A stretch of 64,000 nt of DNA from Kineobactrum salinum (lineage in GTDB: Bacteria > Pseudomonadota > Gammaproteobacteria > Pseudomonadales > Halieaceae). Position 1 is the stretch's first letter, and the number at the start of each line of letters is the position of its first letter. The notes beneath the pieces are model-generated. The model worked only from the letters and a program-made list of their open reading frames with translations. It did not search any database and was not told the DNA's origin. Positions 17,691 to 26,914 of the stretch are shown piece by piece. The translations under genes were made by a program, and so were the position numbers. The DNA lies in assembly GCF_010669285.1 (NCBI RefSeq), contig NZ_CP048711.1:4526001-4590000 (forward strand). The letters are read 5' to 3'.

Positions 17691-18605
17691 GTGACGACTG
17701 AGGAGGAACGGCTGTCGACCACTGCGCTGGCCCGCAAGCTGGAGATTCCGGTGCAGCAGCTGTTTGCCACCCTCCGGGACTACGGTTGGATTCTGCGCCA
17801 CGGCGACAACTGGTTGCTCACTCCCAAAGGTGAATACGAGGGTGGCAGCTACCGGGACAGCAAGCGTTTTGGCCGCTACATCGTCTGGCCCGAGACGCTG
17901 GCGCAGCACCCGCTGCTCGCCGCGATCGAATCCAACCAGCGTATTAGCGCCAGTCAGATGCGGCGCTATTACCCGCGGTTGCAGCCGCGTCAGCTCAATC
18001 GCGCATTGGCGGAACTGGGCCTGCAGCAGCACAGCATTCTTGGCTGGGAACTGACCGATTTTGGCAGGCGGTTCGGCGGCCAGCAATCCGAAAGCGACAG
18101 CACCGGTGCCTTCTATGTCAGCTGGCCCCACGAAATCGTCGATCATCCGGTGATCCACCGTGAGCTGGAGCGTTTGTCCGGCCCCGAGACCGCACCGGTC
18201 GCGGCAGCAGCGGCGCAACAGGGCGATCCGCCGGACCTGTTTGCGGCGGCTCCGGCCACGGTTGCCGAGCCCCGGGATTGTTGTGGCATCGATGGTCATC
18301 GCACCAGGAGCCGTCTGCAGGCGACTGTCTGTGACTGGCTCTATCTGGCGCAACAGGCCCACGCGCTGTATCGGGCCCTGCCGGTGGAAGAGGCGCTGCA
18401 GGCCGACTTTTACCTGCCGGCCGGCAGCGTCTATATCGACTGCTGGGAGGAGACGGCACCGCCAGCGCAGCTGTCTGCCAGGCTGCGCAACAAAGCCGTG
18501 TGCAAGGAGTTGGGCCTGCGCTATCTGGAAATCAGGGCCGGCGATGCGGGGCGACTGGATGAAGTCCTGGGCCGCGGCCTGCTGGCTTTCGGCATCCGCT
18601 GTTAG
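17691..18605 (+). CDS. Conserved protein with a possible nuclease-like C-terminal domain
   Basis: A 304-residue protein starting at GTG 17691. The N-terminal part contains a winged-helix-like start (LSTTALARKLEIPVQQLFATL) and a repeated W-x-L-T-x-x-G pattern (NWLLTPKGEYEGG, then GWELTDFGRRFGG). The C-terminal ~110 residues (SRLQATVCDWLYL ... DFYLPAGSVYIDCWE ... LRYLEIRAGD) resemble the Vsr/PD-(D/E)XK-like fold: an acidic residue before a beta hairpin, then an acidic strand and a Lys-rich helix. Relatives are sometimes labelled 'glycerol kinase' in databases, which nothing here supports. Function unknown; the nuclease idea is inference. It follows the dUTPase closely. Confidence 0.6.
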   Translation: MTTEEERLSTTALARKLEIPVQQLFATLRDYGWILRHGDNWLLTPKGEYEGGSYRDSKRFGRYIVWPETLAQHPLLAAIESNQRISASQMRRYYPRLQPRQLNRALAELGLQQHSILGWELTDFGRRFGGQQSESDSTGAFYVSWPHEIVDHPVIHRELERLSGPETAPVAAAAAQQGDPPDLFAAAPATVAEPRDCCGIDGHRTRSRLQATVCDWLYLAQQAHALYRALPVEEALQADFYLPAGSVYIDCWEETAPPAQLSARLRNKAVCKELGLRYLEIRAGDAGRLDEVLGRGLLAFGIRC

Positions 18606-18633
18606 AGCCTGTTAATCGTGTGAACAGTACTTC

Positions 18634-18915
18634 TTACAACAGGTCTATGGCCCGTGCCAGCCGGAAATCGCGTTCGCTGATACCGCCGGCATCGTGGGTG
18701 GTGAGGTAGATCTCGACCCGGCCGTAGACATTGGTCCATTCCGGATGGTGGTTCTGGGTCTCTGCCAGCAGCGCTACCTCGCTCATGAAGCCCCAGGCCT
18801 CGATAAAGGTAGGGAACACGAAATGGCGGTACAGCTTGCGCTGGTCCAGCCCCCACTCGGGCAGCTCCTCCAGGCCCTGCTCGATCTGAGCAGCGCTGAG
18901 TCGTTCTACTGGCAT
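18634..18915 (-). CDS. phhB: Pterin-4a-carbinolamine dehydratase
   Basis: A 93-residue protein of normal family length. The active-site signature is present: HHPEW followed by [16 protein letters not shown], with the catalytic histidines. It dehydrates 4a-hydroxytetrahydropterin formed by aromatic amino acid hydroxylases; in several bacteria it also acts as a folate/pterin-linked helper. No hydroxylase gene is adjacent here. It lies 46 bp downstream of trmA and could be the last gene of the tus-ybiB-trmA run. Confidence 0.92.
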   Translation of the reverse strand: MPVERLSAAQIEQGLEELPEWGLDQRKLYRHFVFPTFIEAWGFMSEVALLAETQNHHPEWTNVYGRVEIYLTTHDAGGISERDFRLARAIDLL

Positions 18916-18961
18916 GGTCGCGCTCCTGGGTTCGCTCGCCTGTCAACAGTATAGTCCTGAC

Positions 18962-20056
18962 TCAGCGGCGCTGCAGCACGACGCCACATTCCATGTGATG
19001 GGTGTAGGGGAACTGGTCGAACAGGGCGAGCCGCGTCAGTTTGTGGCTGCGGCACAGCTGTTGCAAGTTGGCCGCCAGGCTGGCCGGGTTGCAGGAGATA
19101 TACACAATGGTTGGGAAACCCGCCACCATTGCCTCAGTGGCGGCGTCCAGGCCGGCCCGGGGCGGATCGACGAACACGGTGTGCAGCGCGTAGTCCGCCA
19201 GTGGCTGCGGCAGCGCCGCCAGGCGCCTGAATATCCGTTCACCGTTCATGGCCTGGGTCACTTCCTCGGCTGCCAGCCGGATCATCTGCACATTGTCGAT
19301 GGCGTTGGCTTCCAGGTTCCACTGTGCGGCGCGAATGGAGATCTTTGCCAACTCGGTGGCCACCACCTGGTCGAAGTGTTGCGCCAGGGGCAGGGTGAAA
19401 TTGCCATTGCCGCAGTACAGCTCCAGCAGGTCGCCGTGCAGTCCGGCGGCAGCTTCACAGGCCCATTCGATCATGGCGGTATTGACCTGCGCATTGGGTT
19501 GGGTGAAGGCCTGCTCGTACTGGCGGTAGTGAAACTCCCGGCCGTGGATCCGCAGGCGTTCGGTAACAAAGTCGCGGCCGATGACACGCTTTTGTTTGCG
19601 GCTGCGCCCCACCAGGGCAATGCCCAGCGCCGTGGCCAGCTCGCTTGCCGCCGACTCCCAGTCGTCCTCCAGCCGACGGTGGTATGCCAGTGTCACCAGG
19701 GTATCTCCGTCCAGCGTGCTCAGGAACTCCACCTGGAACAGCTTGCGCCGCAGCAGCGGTTCGCGCTTCAGCGCCGCCAGCAGCAGCGGCATCAGCGCCT
19801 GAATGCGTTCACAGGCGACCGGAAACTCGCGTACCGGTACCGGCGTGCCAGGTTCTCCGGGGCGGAACATCACATAGTCGAGTTCAGCTCCTTGATGCCA
19901 GACCCGAAACTCGGCCCGCATGCGATAGCCGGTAGTGGGGGAGGGTACGACCAGGGGCAGGGGAGGATGGAAGGGAGCCAGCAGTGTCTGCGTCGCCTCG
20001 ACCTTGGCCGCCAGCAGCTGTGTGTAGTTGGCCGGATCCACATTGCTCAGGGGCAT
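18962..20056 (-). CDS. trmA: tRNA (uracil-5-)-methyltransferase
   Basis: A 364-residue protein matching TrmA in length. The SAM-binding motif LELYCGNGNFTLPL, the motif VFVDPPRAGLD, the nucleophile Cys in YISCNPASL and the general-base Glu in THHMECGVVL are all present. It makes m5U54 in the T loop of tRNAs. No iron-sulfur cysteine cluster or TRAM domain is seen, which separates it from RlmC/RlmD. ATG 20056 overlaps the end of the upstream ybiB gene by 10 bp, indicating coupling in one operon. Confidence 0.93.
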   Translation of the reverse strand: MPLSNVDPANYTQLLAAKVEATQTLLAPFHPPLPLVVPSPTTGYRMRAEFRVWHQGAELDYVMFRPGEPGTPVPVREFPVACERIQALMPLLLAALKREPLLRRKLFQVEFLSTLDGDTLVTLAYHRRLEDDWESAASELATALGIALVGRSRKQKRVIGRDFVTERLRIHGREFHYRQYEQAFTQPNAQVNTAMIEWACEAAAGLHGDLLELYCGNGNFTLPLAQHFDQVVATELAKISIRAAQWNLEANAIDNVQMIRLAAEEVTQAMNGERIFRRLAALPQPLADYALHTVFVDPPRAGLDAATEAMVAGFPTIVYISCNPASLAANLQQLCRSHKLTRLALFDQFPYTHHMECGVVLQRR

Positions 20057-21057
20057 GGCGGCAGCGTCCCTGCGTCGCGGTTGCGCCACAGTTCGTGCGC
20101 CTGTTCCAGCGCCTGCTCTGCCACCAGCCCCGGCTGCAGCAACAGCAGCGCCGCGGCGGCGGTACCCAGCGTGGCGGCCAGCCCGTAGCTGTCCCGGGCC
20201 TCGCCGCGCCAGAGTGCGCGCAGCGGCGCTACCCGGGGCTCCGGCACTGCCGGTGTGCGCCGGCTGAGCTGCCGCGGCAGCAGTGATTCGCCAATCTCGT
20301 TCCCGCGCAACCAGTACAGCCGGGTATCGGCCCCGGGTTTCACTTCCACTTCTCCACTGTCACCCTTGAAGACCAGCGAGCTGTGTTGGGCCAACAGCTG
20401 ATCCGCCGCCAGGTGCAGGGCTGCGTAGGCGGGGTGGAATACACTCTGGATGCTGTGGGGGGCCTGCAACGGGTTCAGCATGCGGGCAAAACTGTTGACC
20501 GGAGAACGCAGCCCCAGCACCGGCTTCAGGCCCATGATCCGATCCAGCGGCGGGCAGAACCGGGCCAGCGGCAGGTAGCTCAGACGCTGCTCCTGCAATT
20601 GCCGGCGTGCCTGTGACCAGTCCGTGGCCACCGGCAGCCCCAGTGCCTGCATGGCCTGGACTGTGTAAAGCCGTCCGGGCGTGTGCCCTTCGCTGCCGTG
20701 AATGAACACTCGGTATCCGGCCTGGACCAGCAGCAGGATGGCCAGCAGGTACCAGGGGTGCTGGTGCTTCTTGCCGGCATAGCTGGCCCAGTCCAGATCG
20801 GCCAGACCCAGTGGCCGGGCCGGGTCCATCTCATCGCGGCAGGCCTGGACAAAGCCCGCCAGTTCTTCACCGGTCTCTTCCTTGACTCGCAACAGCATCA
20901 GAAACGCGCCCAGCTGCAGTGGCTCCACCTCGTCCCGCAGAATCATGCCGAAGGCCGTCCTGGCCTCGTCCCGGGTCAGGGCGCGGGTGCCGCTCTTGCC
21001 CTTGCCCAAAATGCGCACATAGGCCGCGAAAGGGTGTTCCTGGAGTGGCGAAGACAT
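20047..21057 (-). CDS. ybiB: YbiB/TrpD2-family protein (nucleic-acid-binding TrpD relative)
   Basis: A 336-residue protein of the anthranilate phosphoribosyltransferase fold. The N-terminal helical domain (ALTRDEARTAFGMIL and FLMLLRVKEETGEELAGFV) and the phosphorylase-like core (GLPVATDW, FKGDSGEVEVKPG) match TrpD2/YbiB. These proteins lack anthranilate-site residues and, in E. coli, bind nucleic acids rather than make tryptophan. It sits between tusE and trmA, 12 bp after the tusE stop, in a tRNA-modification neighbourhood seen also in other gammaproteobacteria. A role with tRNA or DNA is inference. Confidence 0.85.
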   Translation of the reverse strand: MSSPLQEHPFAAYVRILGKGKSGTRALTRDEARTAFGMILRDEVEPLQLGAFLMLLRVKEETGEELAGFVQACRDEMDPARPLGLADLDWASYAGKKHQHPWYLLAILLLVQAGYRVFIHGSEGHTPGRLYTVQAMQALGLPVATDWSQARRQLQEQRLSYLPLARFCPPLDRIMGLKPVLGLRSPVNSFARMLNPLQAPHSIQSVFHPAYAALHLAADQLLAQHSSLVFKGDSGEVEVKPGADTRLYWLRGNEIGESLLPRQLSRRTPAVPEPRVAPLRALWRGEARDSYGLAATLGTAAAALLLLQPGLVAEQALEQAHELWRNRDAGTLPPCP

Positions 21058-21069
21058 GCCGTTTACCTA

Positions 21070-21387
21070 CTACAAACAGTTGTCGGGCTTGGGAAGGCCG
21101 GCGATCTTGCTGCCGAGTTTGGCCGGAGAACCGGGGAAAAGACGGAGCAGATACAGGCTGTTGCCCTTGTCCGGCCCCAGTTCCCGGGCCACGTATTTTA
21201 CCAGTGGTCGCATCGCCGGCGCACTGTCAAAGCGAGTGTAGTAGTCCCGCAACAGCTGCAGGATCTCCCAGTGGGCCGGACTCAGGCTGATCTGCTCGGC
21301 GGCGGCGATCTGCTCGGCCACGGCCGGTGTCCAGTGCCCAAGCTCGCGCAGGAAACCCTCCGGGTCGAATGCAGACTCGGGCAGCAC
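21070..21387 (-). CDS. tusE: TusE sulfur-carrier protein (DsrC family)
   Basis: A 105-residue DsrC/TusE protein. FDPEGFLRELGHWTP at the start, LSPAHWEILQLLRDYY in the middle and the C-terminal arm ending KPDNCL carry the conserved penultimate Cys, which accepts persulfide sulfur from TusBCD and passes it to MnmA for 2-thiouridine at the tRNA wobble position. The second arm Cys typical of true dissimilatory DsrC is absent, supporting TusE. It overlaps no gene but lies only 6 bp from tusB. Confidence 0.93.
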   Translation of the reverse strand: MLPESAFDPEGFLRELGHWTPAVAEQIAAAEQISLSPAHWEILQLLRDYYTRFDSAPAMRPLVKYVARELGPDKGNSLYLLRLFPGSPAKLGSKIAGLPKPDNCL

Positions 21388-21393
21388 TGGCGC

Positions 21394-21687
21394 TCAGTAC
21401 CAGGCGAGCTGGCGGATGAAGCGCTCACTCAGCTCGACGAAGCCATTGTCGTCGACCAGCGTCGCACCGGGCATCAGCCGGTCAGTGACTCCCGCTGCCT
21501 GTGCGTCGGCCGCCAATACATACACCGGGGCCCCGGCCGCGGCCAGCAGTGCTGCCGCTGGCGTCGCCTGCAGCGCGGCGTAGACCCCGTCACCCAGCAG
21601 CAACAGGGCGTGGTCCGCCTGCAGCAGAGCCAGGCAGTCGCGGAAGGCGCGCTGGCCCGGTGCCTTGTTGAGTGTGTGCAGAATCAC
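21394..21687 (-). CDS. tusB: TusB sulfur-relay subunit (DsrH family)
   Basis: A 97-residue protein starting MILHTLNKAP, typical of DsrH/TusB. The pattern ALLLLGDGVYAAL and VYVLAADAQAAGV matches the family core. It forms the TusBCD hetero-hexamer with TusC and TusD, in which TusB is structural. It lies 3 bp from tusC, in one operon. Confidence 0.92.
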   Translation of the reverse strand: MILHTLNKAPGQRAFRDCLALLQADHALLLLGDGVYAALQATPAAALLAAAGAPVYVLAADAQAAGVTDRLMPGATLVDDNGFVELSERFIRQLAWY

Positions 21688-21690
21688 AGT

Positions 21691-22059
21691 CTAGAACGCC
21701 AGCACATGGTCGTGCTGCGTCAGCAGGCGCTGCAGGGCAGGGCCATCCAGCAGCCGCGCGCAGGCCGGCAACTGGTCGGCTGACAGGGCAAACTCGGTGG
21801 CAGCCTCGGCGTCGACATAAATACAGTCGATATCGTACAGTGGCAGGGAATCAATCACCTTGCGCAAATTGCGCACCCGGAGTGCCGAACAGTCCTGTTC
21901 CGGCAGCAGTTGCAGCACGCCCTCGCCCTGAAACAACAGCGCCACCGGCTGCTCGAAGGCGGCGCAGGACAGCGCGGTATCCAGCGCCGCGCGGGCCAGG
22001 CTGCTGCCCTGGTGCGCATGGCGGGAGATGACCAGTATTGACTGGCGCGGGCCGTTCAC
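21691..22059 (-). CDS. tusC: TusC sulfur-relay subunit (DsrF family)
   Basis: A 122-residue protein with the DsrF-like start ILVISRHAHQGSSLARAALDTAL and the strand VALLFQGEGVLQLL, plus DIDCIYVDAEAA. It is the second structural subunit of TusBCD. Tightly packed with tusD (3 bp) and tusB (3 bp), which supports a single tusDCB-tusE transcript. Confidence 0.92.
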   Translation of the reverse strand: MNGPRQSILVISRHAHQGSSLARAALDTALSCAAFEQPVALLFQGEGVLQLLPEQDCSALRVRNLRKVIDSLPLYDIDCIYVDAEAATEFALSADQLPACARLLDGPALQRLLTQHDHVLAF

Positions 22060-22062
22060 GGT

Positions 22063-22455
22063 TCAGGGTCCAAAACTGAGCAGGCGGTCGGAGTGCGCGA
22101 TGGCATCAACCAACAGGCCCAGGCCGCCCAGCTCGAAGGCCGGGTGCATGGTGACAGCGTCGCGCTCGTAGCGCCGGGACTCGGCCGCATCCAGCAGGCC
22201 GCGCTTCAGTGCGGAACTGATGCACAGCACCAGCTCGACTGAGTGCTCTCCGGCGAGGCTGGCCCACAGTTCCAGCGGCGAGCTTTCATCCTGCGGCGTC
22301 ACTGCGCTGGACAGACCATTGAGGGCGCCGTCATCCAGAAAAAAGACCCGCCGGAGCTGGTGTCCACGGCCGATCACGGCGCGGGCAAAGCGCGCCGCTG
22401 TGAGGCTGGCATGGCCGGAGGCCGGGGCGGCGGTAACGAGCAGGGAATAAATCAT
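22063..22455 (-). CDS. tusD: TusD sulfurtransferase subunit (DsrE family)
   Basis: A 130-residue DsrE-type protein. The active Cys lies in ELVLCISSALKRG (~residue 79), matching the sulfur-accepting Cys of TusD. The start MIYSLLVTAAP is typical. It receives sulfur (via TusA) and hands it to TusE for tRNA 2-thiolation. First gene of the minus-strand tus-ybiB-trmA run; the hairpin terminator of yccA lies directly upstream, so it needs its own promoter in the short gap. Confidence 0.93.
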   Translation of the reverse strand: MIYSLLVTAAPASGHASLTAARFARAVIGRGHQLRRVFFLDDGALNGLSSAVTPQDESSPLELWASLAGEHSVELVLCISSALKRGLLDAAESRRYERDAVTMHPAFELGGLGLLVDAIAHSDRLLSFGP

Positions 22456-22485
22456 CCTGAAGCCAGGCTAGCTGACAGGCACAAC

Positions 22486-22511
22486 GAAAAACCCCGGCGC
22501 AGGCCGGGGTT
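22486..22511 (-). terminator. Rho-independent terminator of yccA
   Basis: Stem AACCCCGG (22490-22497) with CCGGGGTT (22504-22511) and a 6-base loop. On the minus strand the hairpin is followed by TTTTTCGTT. It ends the yccA transcript before tusD. Confidence 0.85.
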
Positions 22512-22534
22512 CGGGTGCCCTTGTTGGGCGTGGT

Positions 22535-23209
22535 TCAGTCATCTCCACCAAAGGCAGTGAGCAGATGCAGCATGTGGATGAACAGGTTGTAAATGCTCAG
22601 GTACAGGCTCACTGTGGCGCGGATGTAGTTGGTTTCGCCGCCATTGATGATCCGGCTGGTATCAAACAGGATCAGGCCGGACATGATCATGATCACCGCG
22701 GCGGAGATCGTCAGCGACAGCGCCGGGATCGCCAGGAAAATATTCGCGATCATGGCCACGACAGCCACCAACAGGCCCACCATCAGGAACCCGCCCATGA
22801 AGGAGAAGTCCTTGCGGCTGGTCAGTGCATAGGCCGAGAGACCGAAGAACACCAGTGCAGTGCCGCCCAGCGCCTGCATTACCAGCGCGGGACCACCGGG
22901 CATGGCCAGGTAGTGGTTCAGCATCGGTCCGATGGACGCCCCCATCACGCCGGTGAAGGCGAAGATGGCCAGCAGCCCCTTGCTGGTATCAGCCATCTTG
23001 TGGACCACGAACAGCAGACCGAAGCCCACCAGCATCAGTACCAGCGCAGCGCCCTGGGGCAGACCCACGGCCATTGAAATGCCGGCAGTGACCGCACTGA
23101 ACAAAAGCGTCATACCCAGCAGCATATAGGTGTTCTTCAGCACCTTGTTGGTGCTGACGAGCGACTCCATGCCTCTCACATTGGTGTTGTACAAGCCCTT
23201 CTGTTGCAT
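22535..23209 (-). CDS. yccA: YccA-type Bax inhibitor-1 family membrane protein
   Basis: A 224-residue protein with seven hydrophobic segments, ending SIYNLFIHMLHLLTAFGGDD, the usual BI-1 family tail. The C-terminal D-x-x-x-I-I motif (LFDTSRIINGGETN) is present. In E. coli YccA is a substrate and modulator of the membrane protease FtsH; some relatives leak calcium. It has its own promoter (23261-23289) and terminator, and lies upstream of tusDCB as in other gammaproteobacteria such as Pseudomonas. Confidence 0.93.
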   Translation of the reverse strand: MQQKGLYNTNVRGMESLVSTNKVLKNTYMLLGMTLLFSAVTAGISMAVGLPQGAALVLMLVGFGLLFVVHKMADTSKGLLAIFAFTGVMGASIGPMLNHYLAMPGGPALVMQALGGTALVFFGLSAYALTSRKDFSFMGGFLMVGLLVAVVAMIANIFLAIPALSLTISAAVIMIMSGLILFDTSRIINGGETNYIRATVSLYLSIYNLFIHMLHLLTAFGGDD

Positions 23210-23260
23210 TGTCTACCACTCCTTGCGATGCACCCCGGGGTGCGTTCAAACCTTAGACCC

Positions 23261-23289
23261 ATAATAAGGGCGAAGTTTCCAAAAACCAA
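23261..23289 (-). promoter_or_regulatory. Sigma-70 promoter of yccA
   Basis: Minus strand: -35 TTGGTT (23289-23284), 17-bp spacer, -10 TATTAT (23266-23261). This puts transcription start about 45 bp upstream of the yccA ATG; the Shine-Dalgarno AAGGAG is also present just before the gene. Confidence 0.65.
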
Positions 23290-23556
23290 CCTCGATTACC
23301 GCTATACACTTGCATTGCATATGGGTATTGCCCATATTCACGCCTTGGGCGTCGCGGATTGCGGCGGTCCCCTGGGCTCCGCCTTGATTCCGCCTCGGTA
23401 ACGGCGGCAACTCCCGCCTGGTCCGGTTCATTATAGCCGACTGGAGCGCTGTGACAGGACTCTTTTGTTGGCTTTTGAATCGATTGCAGTGAAAACGTCC
23501 CGCTTCGCCGTGGGCCTGCGGTCCGCGCTGGCTGGCAGCTTCCCGGGGCCAGGTTG

Positions 23557-25352
23557 ATGGCAACCTGGCGCCAGAGAATCTCCCGGCGTCTGCCCATGAA
23601 GGCGGCAGGGGGGATGTCGACCATGGAGTCCCTGCCACAGCTGGCCCTGTTGGGTCTGCTGTCCGGGGTGGTAACCGGTATCGTGATCCTGGGCTTTCGC
23701 CTGGCGATAGAATGGCCGCTGGCGCGGTTTCTTCCAGGCCACGATCCAGAGGCCTTCGAGCAACTGGGACTGCTTACCCGCGGCCTGCTGCCACTGCTGG
23801 GTGCCTTTGCACTCGGCTTGTTCCTGCACTATCTGGCGGAGCGTGACCGTCGGGTCGGTGTGGCCTGCGTGATGCAGCGGCTTAATGATCACCAGGGCCA
23901 TATTTCGCTGCGCAGTGCCGTGATCCAGTTTGTGGTGGGGGTGGGAACGATCGTCAGTGGCCAGTCCGCGGGCCGGGAAGGCCCGGCGATTCACCTGGGC
24001 GCCGCCTGTTCCAGCCTCATTGGCCAATGGCTGAAGCTGCCCAACAGCAGCATTCGTACACTGGTTGCCTGCGGTTGCGCAGCGGCCATCTCGGCCTCCT
24101 TCAATACGCCGATCGCCGGGGTCATCTTCGCAATGGAGGTGGTGATGATGGAGTACACCATCGCCGGATTTACCCCGATCATCCTCGCGTCGGTCAGCGC
24201 CGCCGTCGTCAGCCAGGCAGTCTACAGCGCGGCGCCGGCTTTCGCGGTGCCGGCCCTGAACATGAACTCATTGCTGGAAATCCCCTGGATCCTGGCGATA
24301 GCCGTGTTCATCGGGCTGGCTGCGGCCGCTTTCATATTCCTGGTGGAGCGCCTCAGCCAATACCATCGCCGACCTATCCTGCTGCGCGTGTCCCTGGCCG
24401 GCCTGGTCATGCTCCCGTTTGCGCTGCTGCTACCCCAGGTGATGGGTATTGGCTACGACACCGTCGACCAGGCCCTGCACGGAGAGCTGGGCCTGTGGTT
24501 GTTGCTGGGCGTGGGCCTCGCGAAACTGCTGGTAACGGCCATCACCGTGGGCCTGGGCATGCCCAGCAGTATCATCGGCCCCACCCTGTTCACGGGGGCC
24601 GCTCTCGGAGGCGCCATGGGCTTGATCGGGGCCCAGGTGGCACCGGATACTGCCTCCTCGGTGGGCTTCTATGCCATGCTCGGAATGGGTGCAATGATGG
24701 GGGCGGTCCTGCAGGCGCCGCTGGCCGCCCTGATGGCATTGCTGGAGCTGACCCACAACCCCAATATTATCCTGCCCGGCATGCTGGTCATTACCACGGC
24801 CAGCCTGGTGACCAGTGAATTTTTTGGCCGGAAGTCGATCTTTCAGGCCATGTTGAAAAGCCAGGGTCTGAGCTACCAGAGCTCTCCCGTAGTCCAGGCG
24901 TTGCGGCGGGTCTCGGTGGGCAGGGTCATGGACCGCAGTGTGCTGGCGGTGGAACGGAGGTTGTCACCAGCGGCGGCGGTCGAAGTGCTGGCGTCGGGCC
25001 CGAGGTGGTTGCTGCTGGACAATAATGATGAGGGCCCCGGCCACTTTTGTTGTCGGCGGATCTGGCGCGCTACCTGGAGGGAGAACGCCAGGCCGCGGAG
25101 CAGCAGGACCCGGCCGCGCCAATCGACCTGCTGGCCATTCCGGCCCAGCGGCGGGAGACGGCGCCGCTGCCCTATCAGGCAACGCTGGAGCAGGCCCTGC
25201 AGGAATTCGACAATGGCCAGGCCGAAGCACTGTACGTCTACCAATACCAGGCCCCTGGTCGCAAGCGGGTGGTGGGGGTGGTCTCCAGGGCGGACATCGA
25301 GAGCTATTATCAGTATGGCCAGTCTCCCCCGGGCGCTCGCCGCCCAGCCTGA
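23557..25352 (+). CDS. ClC-family chloride channel/transporter with C-terminal CBS region (frameshift)
   Basis: A repaired length of ~598 residues: ClC membrane domain (~residues 25-435), then a cytosolic CBS-type region. The gating Glu motif GREGPAIHLGAA and the second inner Glu in FAMEVVM are present. The usual N-terminal GSGIP is replaced by a divergent sequence, and GxFxP by GMPSSIIGP, as in an atypical bacterial ClC subgroup. The frame breaks at GGGCCCC (25032-25038); one extra base restores DEGPRPLLLSADLARYL and the end ADIESYYQYGQ. The unrepaired frame runs on into Arg-rich nonsense. It likely exchanges chloride or another anion for protons. Confidence 0.82.
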
Positions 25353-25457
25353 GCGAGCAGGGGAGTATCGGCCTTGGGTACCGTTTTTTGCATACCTGTG
25401 CCTGACTGCTATGCTTGACATGGGAGCGGGGACAACCTATTGCAACGGCGGGGACAT

Positions 25458-26822
25458 ATGAAGCGCCTTCAGCATGACAGACTTGTCTTTCTTCCCATCC
25501 TGCTGTGCGGATTGTTCCCCGCGGTGGCCTCTGCATCGGGTTTCATGGTGCTGGAACAGAGCCCGTCCCGCATGGGTACCGCCTACGCCGGAACCGCATC
25601 CATCGGTGACGACCCCAGTACTGCCTGGTTCAACCCGGCAGCCATGTCCCAGTTGGAACAGGCAGGGCTGACGGTCGCCGGCAACCTGATTATGGTGGAT
25701 TCCCGCTTCCATGACCGGGGCTCCCAGGCACTCGCTGGCACTGCACTGCAGCAGCCCCTGTCGGGCTCCGAAGATCGCACCGATACCCCGGTACCAGTGC
25801 CCAGTGTGTATTATGTGCAGCCACTCGACGGACGCTGGAGCTTTGGCTTTGGTCTTACAGCACCATTTGGGCTGGTCAGCGAATACGGAGACAATTGGCT
25901 GGGCCGTTACGAGGCCACGGACAGTGAGCTCAGAGTTATCAACGTGAATCCCTCACTGGCCTATCGGGTCAATGACAGTCTTTCCGTGGGAGTGGGAATC
26001 AACTACCAATGGGCAGACGTTACTCTGGAGAGCCAGGTCGATGCCTTCAATGCCTGCCTGGGCGCGGGTGGGTCGGTGGCCGGGTGCAACGCCGCGCATC
26101 AGGGTCCTGCCAATCAGGCGGCGGACAGTGCTGCCGAAATCAGCGGCAACGACCGCGATATCCTGATCGACCTGAGTCTTCACTGGCGCCCGGGTGAGCG
26201 CACCCGGGTCGGCGCAATCTGGCGCGAGGGCGCCAACTACAGGCTCCGGGGAGAGGCCGATTTCGACCCGTCTGTCAGCTGCGCCCAGGATCCATTCTGC
26301 AGCGCCGCACTGGCGGCAATGGCGGGTCGGGTCAGTGCCGGTGCCGCGTTACCGGACACATTTACGGTGAGCGCATCCCATGCGCTGGACGAGCGCTGGG
26401 AGCTGCATGCCGACATCGCATGGACAGGCTGGGGCTCGCTGCGAACGATCGAGATAGTCAACGACGCAAGCCAGCTTCCGGTCAGCGTGCTGGAACTGAA
26501 TTACGACGACACAATGCGCTATGCCCTGGGGGCCAGTATGCAGCAAAATGAATCCTGGACCTGGCGGTTCGGGGTGGCATTCGACGAGGCTCCCCAGTCC
26601 GCAGCACGGTATACCACGCCGCGGATTCCCGACGCTGACCGGATCTGGGCCACCGTCGGCTTCAACTACTCACTGCGACGCAACCTGTCGGTGGATGTCG
26701 GCTACGCACACCTGTTCGTGGACGACTCGAACATCGATTCGAACAGCCAGGGACACCAGCTTACCGGGGAATTCGAGAGCAGCGTCGACATCCTGGGAGT
26801 ACAGGGTACCTGGCATTTTTGA
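25458..26822 (+). CDS. fadL: FadL-type outer-membrane transporter
   Basis: A 454-residue outer-membrane protein with a signal peptide (ends VASAS). The mature N-terminus GFMVLEQSPSRMGTAYAGTAS and DDPSTAWFNPAAM are the plug/hatch signature of FadL. The rest is beta-barrel with an aromatic C-terminus (VQGTWHF). It imports long-chain fatty acids or other hydrophobic compounds. ATG 25458 follows GGCGGGGACAT and starts the signal peptide. A weak GC stem followed by T-rich sequence after the stop (26835-26866) may terminate it. It fits with the beta-oxidation genes further on. Confidence 0.92.
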   Translation: MKRLQHDRLVFLPILLCGLFPAVASASGFMVLEQSPSRMGTAYAGTASIGDDPSTAWFNPAAMSQLEQAGLTVAGNLIMVDSRFHDRGSQALAGTALQQPLSGSEDRTDTPVPVPSVYYVQPLDGRWSFGFGLTAPFGLVSEYGDNWLGRYEATDSELRVINVNPSLAYRVNDSLSVGVGINYQWADVTLESQVDAFNACLGAGGSVAGCNAAHQGPANQAADSAAEISGNDRDILIDLSLHWRPGERTRVGAIWREGANYRLRGEADFDPSVSCAQDPFCSAALAAMAGRVSAGAALPDTFTVSASHALDERWELHADIAWTGWGSLRTIEIVNDASQLPVSVLELNYDDTMRYALGASMQQNESWTWRFGVAFDEAPQSAARYTTPRIPDADRIWATVGFNYSLRRNLSVDVGYAHLFVDDSNIDSNSQGHQLTGEFESSVDILGVQGTWHF

Positions 26823-26914
26823 TGGTATGCCAACAGGCGCCGCTTGAGGCGGTTTCCTTTATTTTTCCACCAGCAACAGGTTATTCTGCAGCGCCTTGAT
26901 CCTGACTGGTTACC

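Noticed and set aside
18962-20056. TrmA-type gene as RlmC/RlmD 23S methyltransferase
   Set aside because: No iron-sulfur cysteine cluster or TRAM domain; length and motifs fit TrmA.
20047-21057. TrpD anthranilate phosphoribosyltransferase for tryptophan synthesis
   Set aside because: Context (tus genes, trmA) and divergent active-site region fit YbiB/TrpD2; no other trp genes nearby.
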